Below are positions 44,448 to 52,302 of a stretch of 64,000 bases of DNA, in pieces. Position numbers and translations under genes: made by a program. The stretch covers positions 578,294-642,293 of the forward strand of contig OY282367.1 of assembly GCA_958295755.1 (NCBI GenBank), given 5' to 3'. Below the pieces are notes generated by a model. That model worked only from the letters and a program-made list of their open reading frames with translations. It had not been told where the DNA came from and did not search any database. Source of the DNA: an uncultured Acidimicrobiales bacterium (lineage in GTDB: Bacteria; Actinomycetota; Acidimicrobiia; Acidimicrobiales; Hopanoidiivorantaceae). Positions within the stretch are counted from its first letter, which is position 1. Each line of letters opens with the position of its first letter.

Positions 44448-46346
44448 ATGCTGACGAGACTTACGGTTCGAAACTTCAAGCTCTTTGAAGAGATTGACAT
44501 AGAGCTTGACCAACATGTGGTCTTCGTGGGACCCAACAATTCTGGGAAGACGACAGCTTTGCAGGCTCTCACTCTTTGGGAAGTTGGCAAGAACAGATGG
44601 CTTGAGAAACGAGAAGGGGAAAATGTTCCACAAAAGCGGCCGGGTGTAGCCATCGGTCGTCGTGATTCTTTGGCTCTCCCAGTGCCGTCAGCTAATCTGC
44701 TATGGAGAAATCTGCGCACAAGGAATGTGCGAAGGGAAAACGGGAAGCCGCACACTGACAATGTGTTGATTGAAATTGTGGTTGAGGGCAATAGCTCTGT
44801 TTCTCGAGAAAATCAGGGAGGCATAATAGCAGAAGACCAAATGCTAACTAGCGATGAGCTAACTGGCAATGATTTGGTAGCAAGCAAGCCTGAAGAAATA
44901 GACAGTTTTTCGCGGAGTAGTACCTTGGATGGAGACTATGAGGATTGGTCTTGTGGTTTGGAGTTCTACTATGCCAATGATGAGTCGTTCTACTGTCGGC
45001 TACAGGGAGGGGGTGATCCTGTGCCTGATGCAGTAAAGAGTGTGAGATTTGCTTATCTTCCACCTATGTCGGGCCTGGCTGCTAATGAGACTAGGTTGGG
45101 CTCAGGTGCAATCAATGTCCGAATTGGTGAAGGTCGCACAGCTGAAGTTTTGCGCAACCTGTGCTACCAATTATGGGAATCTTCCAATGGCGAATTTCTG
45201 TGGCAGCAGTTCTGCTATCGCATTCAAGAACTTTTTGGCTGTCAGATCAATGAGCCTGTGCTCAGTGCCGAAAGAGATGAGATAACGATGAACTATAAGA
45301 CGAGTGAAGGGATTACGTTAGATATTTCTGCAAGTGGTCGCGGCCAGCAACAGATAATGCTGCTTCTTTCGTATATGGCAACTAACCCTGGAAGTGTGTT
45401 GCTATTGGATGAACCTGATGCTCACCTTGAAATTCTAAGGCAACGGCAGACCTACCAAATGCTGTGTCAGGCAGTTGCGGAAACAAATAACCAACTTATA
45501 ATTGCTAGCCATTCCGAAGTTTTGCTGAATGAAGCTGTGAGAGGCAACGACAAGCTTATTGCATTTACTGGGCGACGCCCTCATTTAGTGGATACAACTT
45601 CACAAGTGATGAAATCTCTGAGTGAGATTGGGTTTGAGCATTATCAGCAAGCAGAACAAAGGGGGTGGGTACTATATCTGGAGGGGCCAAATGATCTGGC
45701 AATTCTTCAGGCATTTGCTGAACTTCTTGGTCACAATGCCAAGGAATATCTGTCAACCCCTTTTGTGCAATATGTTGGTAATCAGCCTAAGCAGGTGAGA
45801 AATCACTTCTATGGGGTAAGTGATGCTTGCCCCGGACTAGCAGGCATTGCAATTTACGATCGACTTGATTTGCCCCGAGGTGATAAGCATCTTCGCGAAC
45901 TTTGTTGGGAAAGGTGTGAAATTGAGAACTACCTCTACTCTGAAGAAGCCCTTTTGAAGTTCGCTGAAAATGATGGTCTTCAGCTAGAAGGAAGAACAAT
46001 GAATGGAGATTTGGAGGGTAAGGGTGAAAGTGAGGCATCAACAGTTCAAGACAGTTTATTTGGTCAAATGTATCGCAACGCTATGAGTCAGAGCATCGAA
46101 GAAGTAAAACGGGCATTAGAAAGCCTAGCGTCACCCCTGCAGGATTCGGACACCAAGATGAGCGATGTCTTTCTTGTGCCGCTATTTAAAAATTTCTATG
46201 CTTCACTTGGCAGTCGAAATTTGATGACAAAGAAAAATTTATACCGATTGGTCAAGTATCTGGACAGCGTAGATGAAGAGGTAGTAGAGAAACTAGACGC
46301 AATAGCCGAGACTGCCGAAGCTGCTAAATCCACGACAGACGATTAG
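44448..46346 (+). CDS. OLD-family ATPase-TOPRIM nuclease
   Basis: A 632-residue overcoming-lysogenization-defect type protein. The ABC-type ATPase is split by a long insert: Walker A GPNNSGKT (28-35), signature SGRGQQQIMLLLSY, Walker B VLLLDEPDAHLE (about 317-328) and switch IIASHSEVLL. The C-terminal part is TOPRIM-like: VLYLEGPNDLAILQAFAE (Glu near residue 410) and GIAIYDRLD. OLD nucleases include phage-defence proteins (GajA of the Gabija system is one), but a UvrD-like helicase partner is not adjacent here, so this is a standalone type. AGGAG sits 6 nt before the ATG. Its last 4 bp overlap the convergent HIT gene. Confidence 0.8.
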   Translation: MLTRLTVRNFKLFEEIDIELDQHVVFVGPNNSGKTTALQALTLWEVGKNRWLEKREGENVPQKRPGVAIGRRDSLALPVPSANLLWRNLRTRNVRRENGKPHTDNVLIEIVVEGNSSVSRENQGGIIAEDQMLTSDELTGNDLVASKPEEIDSFSRSSTLDGDYEDWSCGLEFYYANDESFYCRLQGGGDPVPDAVKSVRFAYLPPMSGLAANETRLGSGAINVRIGEGRTAEVLRNLCYQLWESSNGEFLWQQFCYRIQELFGCQINEPVLSAERDEITMNYKTSEGITLDISASGRGQQQIMLLLSYMATNPGSVLLLDEPDAHLEILRQRQTYQMLCQAVAETNNQLIIASHSEVLLNEAVRGNDKLIAFTGRRPHLVDTTSQVMKSLSEIGFEHYQQAEQRGWVLYLEGPNDLAILQAFAELLGHNAKEYLSTPFVQYVGNQPKQVRNHFYGVSDACPGLAGIAIYDRLDLPRGDKHLRELCWERCEIENYLYSEEALLKFAENDGLQLEGRTMNGDLEGKGESEASTVQDSLFGQMYRNAMSQSIEEVKRALESLASPLQDSDTKMSDVFLVPLFKNFYASLGSRNLMTKKNLYRLVKYLDSVDEEVVEKLDAIAETAEAAKSTTDD

Positions 46347-46735
46347 AGGTGGGAGTGGATTTTTTGGGCTGTGGCGGCTAGGGCTTCGGGGTCGGCGTGG
46401 GTGGCGGCGTTGGCGAAGGAGAAGTCGTCCATGGAATTTACGGGGAGCACATGTATGTGCATGTGAGGTACTTCAAAGCCGGCCACGATGATGCCGATGC
46501 GTTCCGGGTTGAAGATCTTTTGCTGGGCGGTACCTATTCGCTGGGCTACATCCATGAGGTGTGCGTTAATCTCAGGGGGGAGGTCTATCCAGTGGTCGGT
46601 CTCTTGACGGGGGACGACTAAGGTGTGTCCTTCGGTGATTGGATTGATAGACATAAAGGCAACCGATAGATCGTCTTCACAGACGAAGTGGCCGGGAAGT
46701 TCGCCTTGTATGATTTTGGTAAAAACTGACGACAT
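46343..46735 (-). CDS. HIT-family protein
   Basis: A 130-residue histidine-triad hydrolase or transferase, with HFVCEDDLSVAFMSINPITEGHTLVVP and the triad motif HMHIHVLPV, the HxHxH form seen in dinucleotide-cleaving HIT proteins. It acts on nucleotide phosphoramidates or sulfates such as adenylyl-X. AGGAG lies 7 nt before the ATG. The start of pgsA lies 55 bp away on the other strand. Confidence 0.9.
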   Translation of the reverse strand: MSSVFTKIIQGELPGHFVCEDDLSVAFMSINPITEGHTLVVPRQETDHWIDLPPEINAHLMDVAQRIGTAQQKIFNPERIGIIVAGFEVPHMHIHVLPVNSMDDFSFANAATHADPEALAATAQKIHSHL

Positions 46736-46790
46736 GGAATACTCCTAGAAGTGTTTGTAAGCCTTGCTATTTGAAGGCTAGTCTGCCTTT

Positions 46791-47399
46791 ATGAGCAAAG
46801 AGAAGACGAGGTCTGCAACAAGCATGGATTCGACTAATCGCATAGTCACGGTTCCCAACGCTATAACTTTGCTACGGATCGCTTGCCTGCCTGTTTTCTG
46901 CTGGGTGCTCTTCGGTCTAAATGATCGTGCTGGGGCTGCGATTTTGCTCGGTGCGCTCGGGGCTACCGACTGGGTGGATGGATGGGTGGCACGCCGCTTC
47001 AACCAGACTTCTGCCCTGGGTGAGATCATGGATCCTGTGGCAGACAGGTTGCTTTTTTTCGTGGGTATCATTGCCATCGCTGTAGATGGTTCTGCTCCGC
47101 TTGTGCTTTGCGTGTTGGTATTGGCTCGCGAAGCTGCCGTGTCGGTAGCCACTTTAGTGCTGGCAGCTATGGGGGCGCAGAGGGTTTCGGTGACATGGAT
47201 AGGCAAGACGGGAGCTTTCGTGTTGATGTTTGCCTTTCCGCTTTTTTTGATGAGCAACGCAGATGTGCCGGGCACTCAGTGGTGGGAACTTGCGGCTTGG
47301 ATCTGCGGTATATCTGGCACCGTCATCGCCTATGTGTCTGCCCTTGGCTACATCCCATTAGCTAGGCAAGCTTTACGCTCTCGCAATGTACTGGAATAA
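46791..47399 (+). CDS. pgsA: CDP-alcohol phosphatidyltransferase (PgsA-like)
   Basis: A 202-residue membrane protein of the CDP-alcohol phosphotransferase family. The signature D-x2-DG-x2-AR-x8-G-x3-D-x3-D is complete: DWVDGWVARRFNQTSALGE then MDPVADR. PgsA joins CDP-diacylglycerol and glycerol 3-phosphate. In mycobacteria a homologue (pgsA2) lies near gcvH and garA, as here. The exact acceptor cannot be told. A second ATG at 46824 might be the true start. Confidence 0.85.
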   Translation: MSKEKTRSATSMDSTNRIVTVPNAITLLRIACLPVFCWVLFGLNDRAGAAILLGALGATDWVDGWVARRFNQTSALGEIMDPVADRLLFFVGIIAIAVDGSAPLVLCVLVLAREAAVSVATLVLAAMGAQRVSVTWIGKTGAFVLMFAFPLFLMSNADVPGTQWWELAAWICGISGTVIAYVSALGYIPLARQALRSRNVLE

Positions 47400-47460
47400 A
47401 GAGTGATCTGGAATCATCTGAGAGCTGAGATGGTAACAAACACCTTGAGACACTCTGACC

Positions 47461-47489
47461 TTGAACTACAGGTTGAGTTGTGTTAGGAT
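47461..47489 (+). promoter_or_regulatory. Promoter of gcvH, probably leaderless
   Basis: TTGAAC and TAGGAT are 17 nt apart, the latter with TG one base before it. The expected transcript start is the A of the gcvH ATG at 47496, and there is no ribosome site. Confidence 0.5.
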
Positions 47490-47495
47490 ACATCC

Positions 47496-47885
47496 ATGCT
47501 TGTACCAGAAGACCTGCTTTATTCAGAAGAGCACGAATGGGTCAGACACGACGGCAAGGGTAATGTGCACATCGGTATCACCGACTATGCCCAAGACGCT
47601 CTAGGCGACATCGTTTTCGTGGAGTTGCCTGCAGTGGGGGCACAGCTGACATCCGATGAGACCTTTGGCGAGGTGGAATCTACAAAGTCGGTTTCCGATA
47701 TTTTTTCTCCTGTGTCTGGCATAGTAACACAGGTGAATGAGGCTTTAGAAGATACCCCTGAAGTCATCAATCAAGACCCTTACGGCGAAGGCTGGATCTG
47801 CCTCGTGCAGATCGAAGACGAAACCCAACTGAGCTCGCTTTTGTCGCCAGAAGCATATGCCCAACTCACGGAGGCAGCACAATGA
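47496..47885 (+). CDS. gcvH: Glycine cleavage system H protein
   Basis: The lipoyl carrier of the glycine cleavage system, which moves the aminomethyl group from GcvP to GcvT. The 129-residue product shows YSEEHEWVR, the GDIVFVELP strand, the lipoylated Lys in GEVESTKSVSD, and NEDP-like INQDPYGEGWI. It overlaps the FHA gene by 4 bp (ATGA). gcvT is 2.5 kb downstream, gcvP is not in the window. Confidence 0.95.
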   Translation: MLVPEDLLYSEEHEWVRHDGKGNVHIGITDYAQDALGDIVFVELPAVGAQLTSDETFGEVESTKSVSDIFSPVSGIVTQVNEALEDTPEVINQDPYGEGWICLVQIEDETQLSSLLSPEAYAQLTEAAQ

Positions 47886-48328
47886 GCGATATCACCTGCG
47901 AACGTTGCGGGAATATCTGCTCGGAAGGTGATTCATTCTGCTCCTCCTGCGGGATGAGTGTTTCAGGGCAGGGCGATTTTTCTCTGGAAGAAACTCAGAT
48001 TCATGTGCCCGGATCGTCAGAAAGCCCTGATGATGAAGGTGCATCTTTTGTGGTTTTGGAAGGTGCCAAAGCTGGCTCAGTCTTCCACCTGATGCGAAGC
48101 AAAACCACTCTCGGTCGCCACCCTCGCAGCGACATATTCTTGGACGACATCACAGTCTCGCGCCGTCATGCTGTGGTGATCTCAGAGAGCGGTAGCCACG
48201 AAGTGGAAGACTCTGGCTCGCTGAACGGCACCTATGTGAATCGCAGTCGGGTAGAAAAGTCGCCCCTGCAAGATGGCGACATCGTGCAAGTAGGCAGGTT
48301 TAAGCTTGAGTATCGCGGAACTGAGTGA
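47882..48328 (+). CDS. garA: FHA-domain regulator, GarA/OdhI-like, with zinc ribbon
   Basis: A 148-residue protein with an N-terminal four-Cys zinc ribbon (Cys6, Cys9, Cys20, Cys23) and a C-terminal FHA domain with LGRHPRSDIFLDD, SRRHAVV and GSLNGTYVN. The position after gcvH fits GarA, which in mycobacteria binds 2-oxoglutarate dehydrogenase and glutamate enzymes under control of PknG. The GarA phospho-site ETTSVF reads EETQIH here (Thr38), so one of the two Thr remains. The zinc ribbon is not part of the mycobacterial protein, so function may differ. Its stop and the next ATG overlap as TGATG. Confidence 0.82.
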   Translation: MSDITCERCGNICSEGDSFCSSCGMSVSGQGDFSLEETQIHVPGSSESPDDEGASFVVLEGAKAGSVFHLMRSKTTLGRHPRSDIFLDDITVSRRHAVVISESGSHEVEDSGSLNGTYVNRSRVEKSPLQDGDIVQVGRFKLEYRGTE

Positions 48329-49047
48329 TGTCGGAGGACAAATACTATCTCATCAGTCAGGTTGTAGAAGATCTGCGAAGAGAGTTCCCTGACATCTCGG
48401 TATCTAAAATCCGTTATTTTGACAACAAGGGTCTACTCAACCTCCAGCGCAGCAAATCGGGTTATCGGCGTTTTCGACAAGAAGACATAGATCAACTCCG
48501 CTGGATGCTCAAACAGCAGAGCAAGAATTTTCTGCCACTCAAAGTCATTAGAAATCGGCTGGCCTCGGGGGAGTGGAAGCAAGATTTGAAGACGGTTTCA
48601 AAGAACACTGAAACCCATATTGCATCTCACGCAGCTACGAACTCTAGTTTTCCGACACGGCTAGCAAGTGGGCATCGTCCAATGGAGTTGACCAACGCTG
48701 AATTTATCAAGAAGAGCGGGTTGCGCGAGGCTGAGTTGCGAGAACTTCAGCAGCACAAGCTATTTTCCAACAAGAAGACCTTCAACCGTCACGACCTTGA
48801 AGTGGCCCGCTTGGCTAGAGATCTGCTACCGCTGGGCTTGGAGCCTCGCCATCTGCGCACCTACGCATTGGCAGCCGAACGCCAAGCCGATTTGGCTGAG
48901 CGTGTTACCAGAACCTTACTAGTAGGAAATGACACACAAAAACGAAAAGACGGCATAGAGCAGCTACATGCGATTGCTACTCTCGGATGTGAGATGCAGA
49001 GAGTGATACTCGCCCGCTTGCTGGAAGAGACAGAAAGGGGCGGTTGA
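48328..49047 (+). CDS. MerR-family transcriptional regulator (Rv1828-like)
   Basis: A 239-residue MerR protein with the helix-turn-helix YLISQVVEDLRREFPDISVSKIRYFDNKGLL and the wing SGYRRF, then a C-terminal second winged-helix-like domain (ELTNAEFIKKSGLREAELREL), as in Rv1828. It sits between garA and the BFN gene as in mycobacteria. The ligand is unknown. It may bind the 19-bp dyad upstream of the BFN gene. The ATG overlaps the garA stop; a GTG three bases before is possible. Confidence 0.85.
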   Translation: MSEDKYYLISQVVEDLRREFPDISVSKIRYFDNKGLLNLQRSKSGYRRFRQEDIDQLRWMLKQQSKNFLPLKVIRNRLASGEWKQDLKTVSKNTETHIASHAATNSSFPTRLASGHRPMELTNAEFIKKSGLREAELRELQQHKLFSNKKTFNRHDLEVARLARDLLPLGLEPRHLRTYALAAERQADLAERVTRTLLVGNDTQKRKDGIEQLHAIATLGCEMQRVILARLLEETERGG

Positions 49048-49050
49048 TGG

Positions 49051-49069
49051 TGCCAGTGCTATACTGGCA
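49051..49069 (+). promoter_or_regulatory. Dyad TGCCAGT-n5-ACTGGCA over an extended -10
   Basis: A perfect 7-bp inverted repeat with a 5-nt centre covers TGCTATACT (-10 hexamer 49060-49065) before the BFN gene. It is placed as an operator and is a good candidate site for one of the two flanking MerR proteins. Confidence 0.55.
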
Positions 49070-49089
49070 GCTATGCGAAGGGAGATGCG

Positions 49090-49617
49090 ATGAAAGAGAT
49101 GGAGCTTGTGGGTTTGCGCCAACATGAGAATATTGGCGTTCCCATCATGCTGCTGAAAGAGCCCGACGGACAAGAGCGAATTCTGCCGATTTTTATAGGC
49201 AAGTCGGAAGCTTTGGCCATCGCTCTCGCACTGGAAGGCGTAGTCTCGCCTCGCCCGATGACTCACGATCTCATGGCCAGCCTCATAAGCACCTCTGACA
49301 TGGAACTCGTGAGAGTAGAGATAGTAGATCTGGAAGACAGGACTTTCTTCGCCGAGCTGGAATTTTGCAGGAAAGGCGATGAAGATAATGCTTTTCGTAT
49401 TTCCAGCCGTCCTTCAGACGCCATAGCTTTGGCTATTCGAATGGATGCTCCTGTGTTCGCTGTCGACAAGGTATTGGACGAAGCTGGGTTTGTGCCGAGC
49501 GAAGATGAAGAGATGGAAGACGAGACAGACGAAGAGCAGCCCGAAGAGGTAATTGAGCAGTTCAAGGAATTCATAGACAATGTCTCAGCGGAGGATTTTG
49601 AAGCTTCGAAAGGGTGA
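49090..49617 (+). CDS. BFN-domain (DUF151) bifunctional nuclease family protein
   Basis: A 175-residue DUF151 protein, homologous to Rv1829. Visible are LPIFIGKSEALAIALALEG, RPMTHDLMASLI, AELEF and ISSRPSDAIALAIRMDAPVF, the typical DUF151 blocks. The C terminus is strongly acidic (DEEMEDETDEEQPEE). Plant members have been described as bifunctional nucleases; the bacterial function is unclear. GGGAG precedes the ATG. Confidence 0.88.
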   Translation: MKEMELVGLRQHENIGVPIMLLKEPDGQERILPIFIGKSEALAIALALEGVVSPRPMTHDLMASLISTSDMELVRVEIVDLEDRTFFAELEFCRKGDEDNAFRISSRPSDAIALAIRMDAPVFAVDKVLDEAGFVPSEDEEMEDETDEEQPEEVIEQFKEFIDNVSAEDFEASKG

Positions 49618-49634
49618 GCGGCGGCAGAAGGCGT

Positions 49635-49679
49635 GCTGTGTAGAAATAAGCTGCGTAAAAATAAGCTGTGTAAAAATAA
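49635..49679. repeat. Three tandem 15-bp repeats in intergenic region
   Basis: GCTGTGTAGAAATAA, GCTGCGTAAAAATAA and GCTGTGTAAAAATAA follow one another after the BFN stop. Confidence 0.8.
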
Positions 49680-49734
49680 CAGGGGGCCAAAATAGCAACA
49701 GGCGAAAATAACACAAGAGCTGTCAAAAACACAT

Positions 49735-49763
49735 TTGCACGGGGGTGGTGGCTTTGCTAACAT
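49735..49763 (+). promoter_or_regulatory. Promoter of the second MerR gene
   Basis: TTGCAC and TAACAT are 17 nt apart, with TG one base before the latter. This is the best-formed promoter in this part of the window. Confidence 0.55.
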
Positions 49764-49789
49764 CTGTGTAGTTTCTATCGGGATGCGCC

Positions 49790-50377
49790 ATGAGCAAATT
49801 TGACAAGACTTCATACCAGGAGACGCTTCCCAACTTTGAGGTGCCTCCCGGCCTGGCTATTAATGGCTATAGCAGTAAGCAGGTCGTGAAGATAGTTGGT
49901 ATCACATATCGCCAGCTCGACCATTGGGACAGAATCGGCTTCATCAAGCCTTCTGCCAAGAAAGCCAAGGGTTGTGGTAGTCGCCGGCAATATTCATATC
50001 AAGACCTGTTGCGCTTCAAAGTGGCTAAGCGATTGCTAGACAATGGCGTGAACTTCCATATGGTAATAAAGGTGTTTGAGTATATGGAAAAAGAGTTGGG
50101 TGACAATATCGTGACAGCCAACCTCGTCATTGACGGAGATCAAGTTTATTATGAGCGCGACCCGCAGAATATCTTTGATCTCATCCAAAGAGGACAGGGC
50201 GTGCTGAATTTAGTGGGCATCCCTGCTATCAATAGCCAGTTGGAGGCTGAAGTCATTGCTCTATTCAATGCCGAAAATAAAGCAAACGGTAGTGATTTTG
50301 GCGATGTCGACACAGGCAGTGCTTCTTCGACTAGTGTTTCCTCTGCCAGTGTTTCGTCGGCCAGCAAGATGTCTTGA
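49790..50377 (+). CDS. MerR-family transcriptional regulator (Rv1830-like)
   Basis: A 195-residue MerR protein. The helix-turn-helix is GYSSKQVVKIVGITYRQLDH followed by WDRIGFIKPS and the wing GSRRQYSYQDL. It is the second MerR gene of the conserved gcvH-garA-merR-BFN-merR cluster and corresponds to Rv1830. The tail is Ser-rich (SSTSVSSASVSS), encoded by a short repeat. A clear ribosome site is not seen. gcvT begins 10 bp after its stop. Confidence 0.85.
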   Translation: MSKFDKTSYQETLPNFEVPPGLAINGYSSKQVVKIVGITYRQLDHWDRIGFIKPSAKKAKGCGSRRQYSYQDLLRFKVAKRLLDNGVNFHMVIKVFEYMEKELGDNIVTANLVIDGDQVYYERDPQNIFDLIQRGQGVLNLVGIPAINSQLEAEVIALFNAENKANGSDFGDVDTGSASSTSVSSASVSSASKMS

Positions 50378-50387
50378 GGTTGTGGCC

Positions 50388-51521
50388 ATGCCTGAAACAT
50401 CTCTGCCTGAAACATCTCTGCGTCACTCTCCGTTACATGAGAGCCATCTTGCGGTTGGTGCAAAGTTGTCGGAGTTCTCAGGCTGGGAGTTACCACTCAA
50501 CTACAGTGCTGGAACCTTAGCTGAGCACAAAGCCTGCAGAAAAGATGCTGTCGCTTTTGATGTGAGTCATCTCGGAACGCTTTTGGTGTCTGGGAGGTCT
50601 GCTGAGGCTGTGCTGCAGTGGTGCTTCACTAACGACCTCGGCCGCATATCGCTGGGAAAGGCGCAATACACGCATCTCTTGCACGCAGATGAGGCTTGGG
50701 TGATAGATGATATCATCGTCTGGTGGCAAGAACCTGAATTATTTCGCGTGCTTCCGAATGCTGCCAACACCGAGACGGTGGCAGAGGTTCTGCGAGGTAC
50801 TACGACTGAGGCTCTTGATGACGCGACATTAAGTGAGAAAAGGGGAGGCGATATTGAAGTTACTGACATTACCTCTACGCGTGCCCTCATCGCTGTGCAG
50901 GGGCCGCGTGCTCGTGAACGTTTGGCTTCTGTTTCGACAGCTGCGGCTGAGGTGGGTAAGTTTGCTGTCGATTCGTTTAGCTATGAGGGCGAAATATGCT
51001 ATGTGGCTGGCACCGGCTACACAGGCGAAGATGGCGTGGAATGTGAGGTGCCTGCTACCGTGGCTCCATCGTTTTGGGATGCTGTTCAAGCAGCGGGAGT
51101 ACTTCCGGCTGGGTTAGGAGCGCGAGATACCTTACGCTTGGAGGCAGGCTTCCCGTTGCACGGCCACGAACTGGGGCTAAACATCACACCAGTGAACGCT
51201 CGCCTGAATTGGGTTGTTGGCTGGGATAAGCTCTCGTTTAGAGGCAAAGATACCTTAGTTACTCAGCGCACTGCTGGGGTTGCCTATCATATTTTGGGAC
51301 TGGTAGGAGCGAGCCGTAGGCCGATGCGCTCAGGCCAAGAGGTGAAATGGGAAGGTAGACACGCGGGTGAGCTCACCAGTGGCGGGTTTTCGCCCTCGCT
51401 GGAATGTGGCATTGCCCTAGCTATGCTCTCCACAGATGTGCCGATTGGTGCTGAGGTAGAAGTAGGCGACCGTGCGTTGAAGGCACAGGTGGTTAAGCCG
51501 CCTTTTGTATCTAATAGCTAG
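50388..51521 (+). CDS. gcvT: Aminomethyltransferase (glycine cleavage T) family
   Basis: GcvT takes the aminomethyl group from GcvH and forms methylene-tetrahydrofolate and ammonia. The 377-residue product shows the conserved LSEFSGWELPLNY, FDVSHLGTLLVSG, GYTGEDGVECEVP and LRLEAGFPLHGHEL, and a C-terminal beta barrel with TSGGFSPSLECGIALAM. I start at 50388, ten bases after the merR stop with GAGG before it; the first codons contain a 15-bp tandem repeat (PETSL twice). Its place with gcvH supports the function rather than a GcvT-like protein such as YgfZ. Confidence 0.88.
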   Translation: MPETSLPETSLRHSPLHESHLAVGAKLSEFSGWELPLNYSAGTLAEHKACRKDAVAFDVSHLGTLLVSGRSAEAVLQWCFTNDLGRISLGKAQYTHLLHADEAWVIDDIIVWWQEPELFRVLPNAANTETVAEVLRGTTTEALDDATLSEKRGGDIEVTDITSTRALIAVQGPRARERLASVSTAAAEVGKFAVDSFSYEGEICYVAGTGYTGEDGVECEVPATVAPSFWDAVQAAGVLPAGLGARDTLRLEAGFPLHGHELGLNITPVNARLNWVVGWDKLSFRGKDTLVTQRTAGVAYHILGLVGASRRPMRSGQEVKWEGRHAGELTSGGFSPSLECGIALAMLSTDVPIGAEVEVGDRALKAQVVKPPFVSNS

Positions 51522-51523
51522 CA

Positions 51524-51567
51524 GTTCAATAACTCTGCTGGCAGAGCTTGGCTCTGCTGAGCTAGCT
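51524..51567. terminator. Bidirectional hairpin between convergent genes
   Basis: Nested inverted repeats: CTCTGC-TG-GCAGAG, GCAGAGC-TTG-GCTCTGC, and outer TAGCTAGCAG with CTGAGCTAGCTA. They lie between the gcvT stop and the stop of the selenoprotein candidate, whose TAG is inside the outer arm. Confidence 0.6.
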
Positions 51568-52302
51568 ACTGAGTCTCTCTAGCACTGCGCTTTCATCTAT
51601 TGCGCCGAAGCGGGCGTCTATGAGAGTTTGTCCGTTGGCATCCATGAGCATCCAAGCTGGTTGTCCGACCACGCCTAGCATGAGCCACGAGTTGGATGAT
51701 CCGTCTTCCCAAAGCATGTCTACAGTTTGGGTGCCTGTGGCAGAGACGAAGTCTTGGGCGTAGCTGAAGCTATCTTGTGTTCCGAGTCCGATTACTTGGA
51801 GTTTGTCTTGATTTTCGCGAGCGAACCGCTCGACATCAGGGCCTTCCCTGCGACAAGTCGGTCAATGAGGTGCCCAGAACCATAAGAGCAGTGGCCGGCT
51901 AGCTGGGGCGAGTGAGCTGATTGTCAGTTCTTCGCCAGTGGAAACTCGCAGCACCGATACATCTGGAAGATCTGAATCTATTGGAGGCGGTGCAGTCGTT
52001 GTGGGAGACTCAGGGGCTCCAGTGGGATCTGGTGTCGGATCTTGGGTGGAGACAGAAGAAGCCCTGGTGTCGCCTTCGCCCGAAGAAGTACTGCCCGAGG
52101 TAGGAGAACTGGAGCTAGAAGAACCGGAGGTGGAGGAAGCATCGGAAGCACTTGCGGGAGAGGTGGTAGTAGGGGAAGTGGCAGAGCTAGTCTCGCCTGA
52201 GTCTCCGCCGCAGGCAACCGCGAAAACCGCCAAAGAAACGATAGCTGCCAACAGTAGCGTTATGTGTTTCTTTGTGGTTTTATGGGCTCGTTTTGTTGTC
52301 AT
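51562..52302 (-). CDS. Candidate selenoprotein: thioredoxin-like lipoprotein with U-x-x-C
   Basis: Translation to the first TGA gives a 146-residue lipoprotein: signal peptide with lipobox FAVAC (Cys31), a long Ser/Thr/Pro linker, then a TlpA-type start LLLWFWAPH. Reading through the TGA (51862-51864) gives U-P-T-C-R-R-E-G-P and 99 codons in all to a TAG. That tail is a normal thioredoxin-fold C terminus: QVIGLGTQDSF, a central helix, GVVGQPAWMLMD with the probable cis-Pro (Pro215), and GAIDESAVLERL. The TGA therefore replaces the first Cys of CxxC, the usual site of Sec in redox selenoproteins (U147, C150; 246 residues). A SECIS-like hairpin follows. GGAG is 8 nt before the ATG at 52302. A TGC/TGT-to-TGA mutation or a base error is the alternative. 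Thiol-disulfide exchange at the membrane surface is inferred. Confidence 0.72.
51831..51864 (-). promoter_or_regulatory. SECIS-like hairpin after the in-frame TGA
   Basis: On the minus strand, 11 nt after TGA begins CAGGG-AAGG-CCCTG (5-bp stem, GG in the loop), and CGAC/GTCG form a further outer stem. The distance from TGA to the loop (16 nt) and the G-containing loop agree with bacterial SECIS elements such as that of E. coli fdhF, whose upper stem also starts 11 nt after the UGA. Confidence 0.55.

Noticed and set aside
51562-51864. Pseudogene by nonsense mutation
   Set aside because: Possible, but the downstream 99 codons show no other defect and the TGA is exactly at the redox Cys with a SECIS-like hairpin; kept as an alternative, not as the main call.
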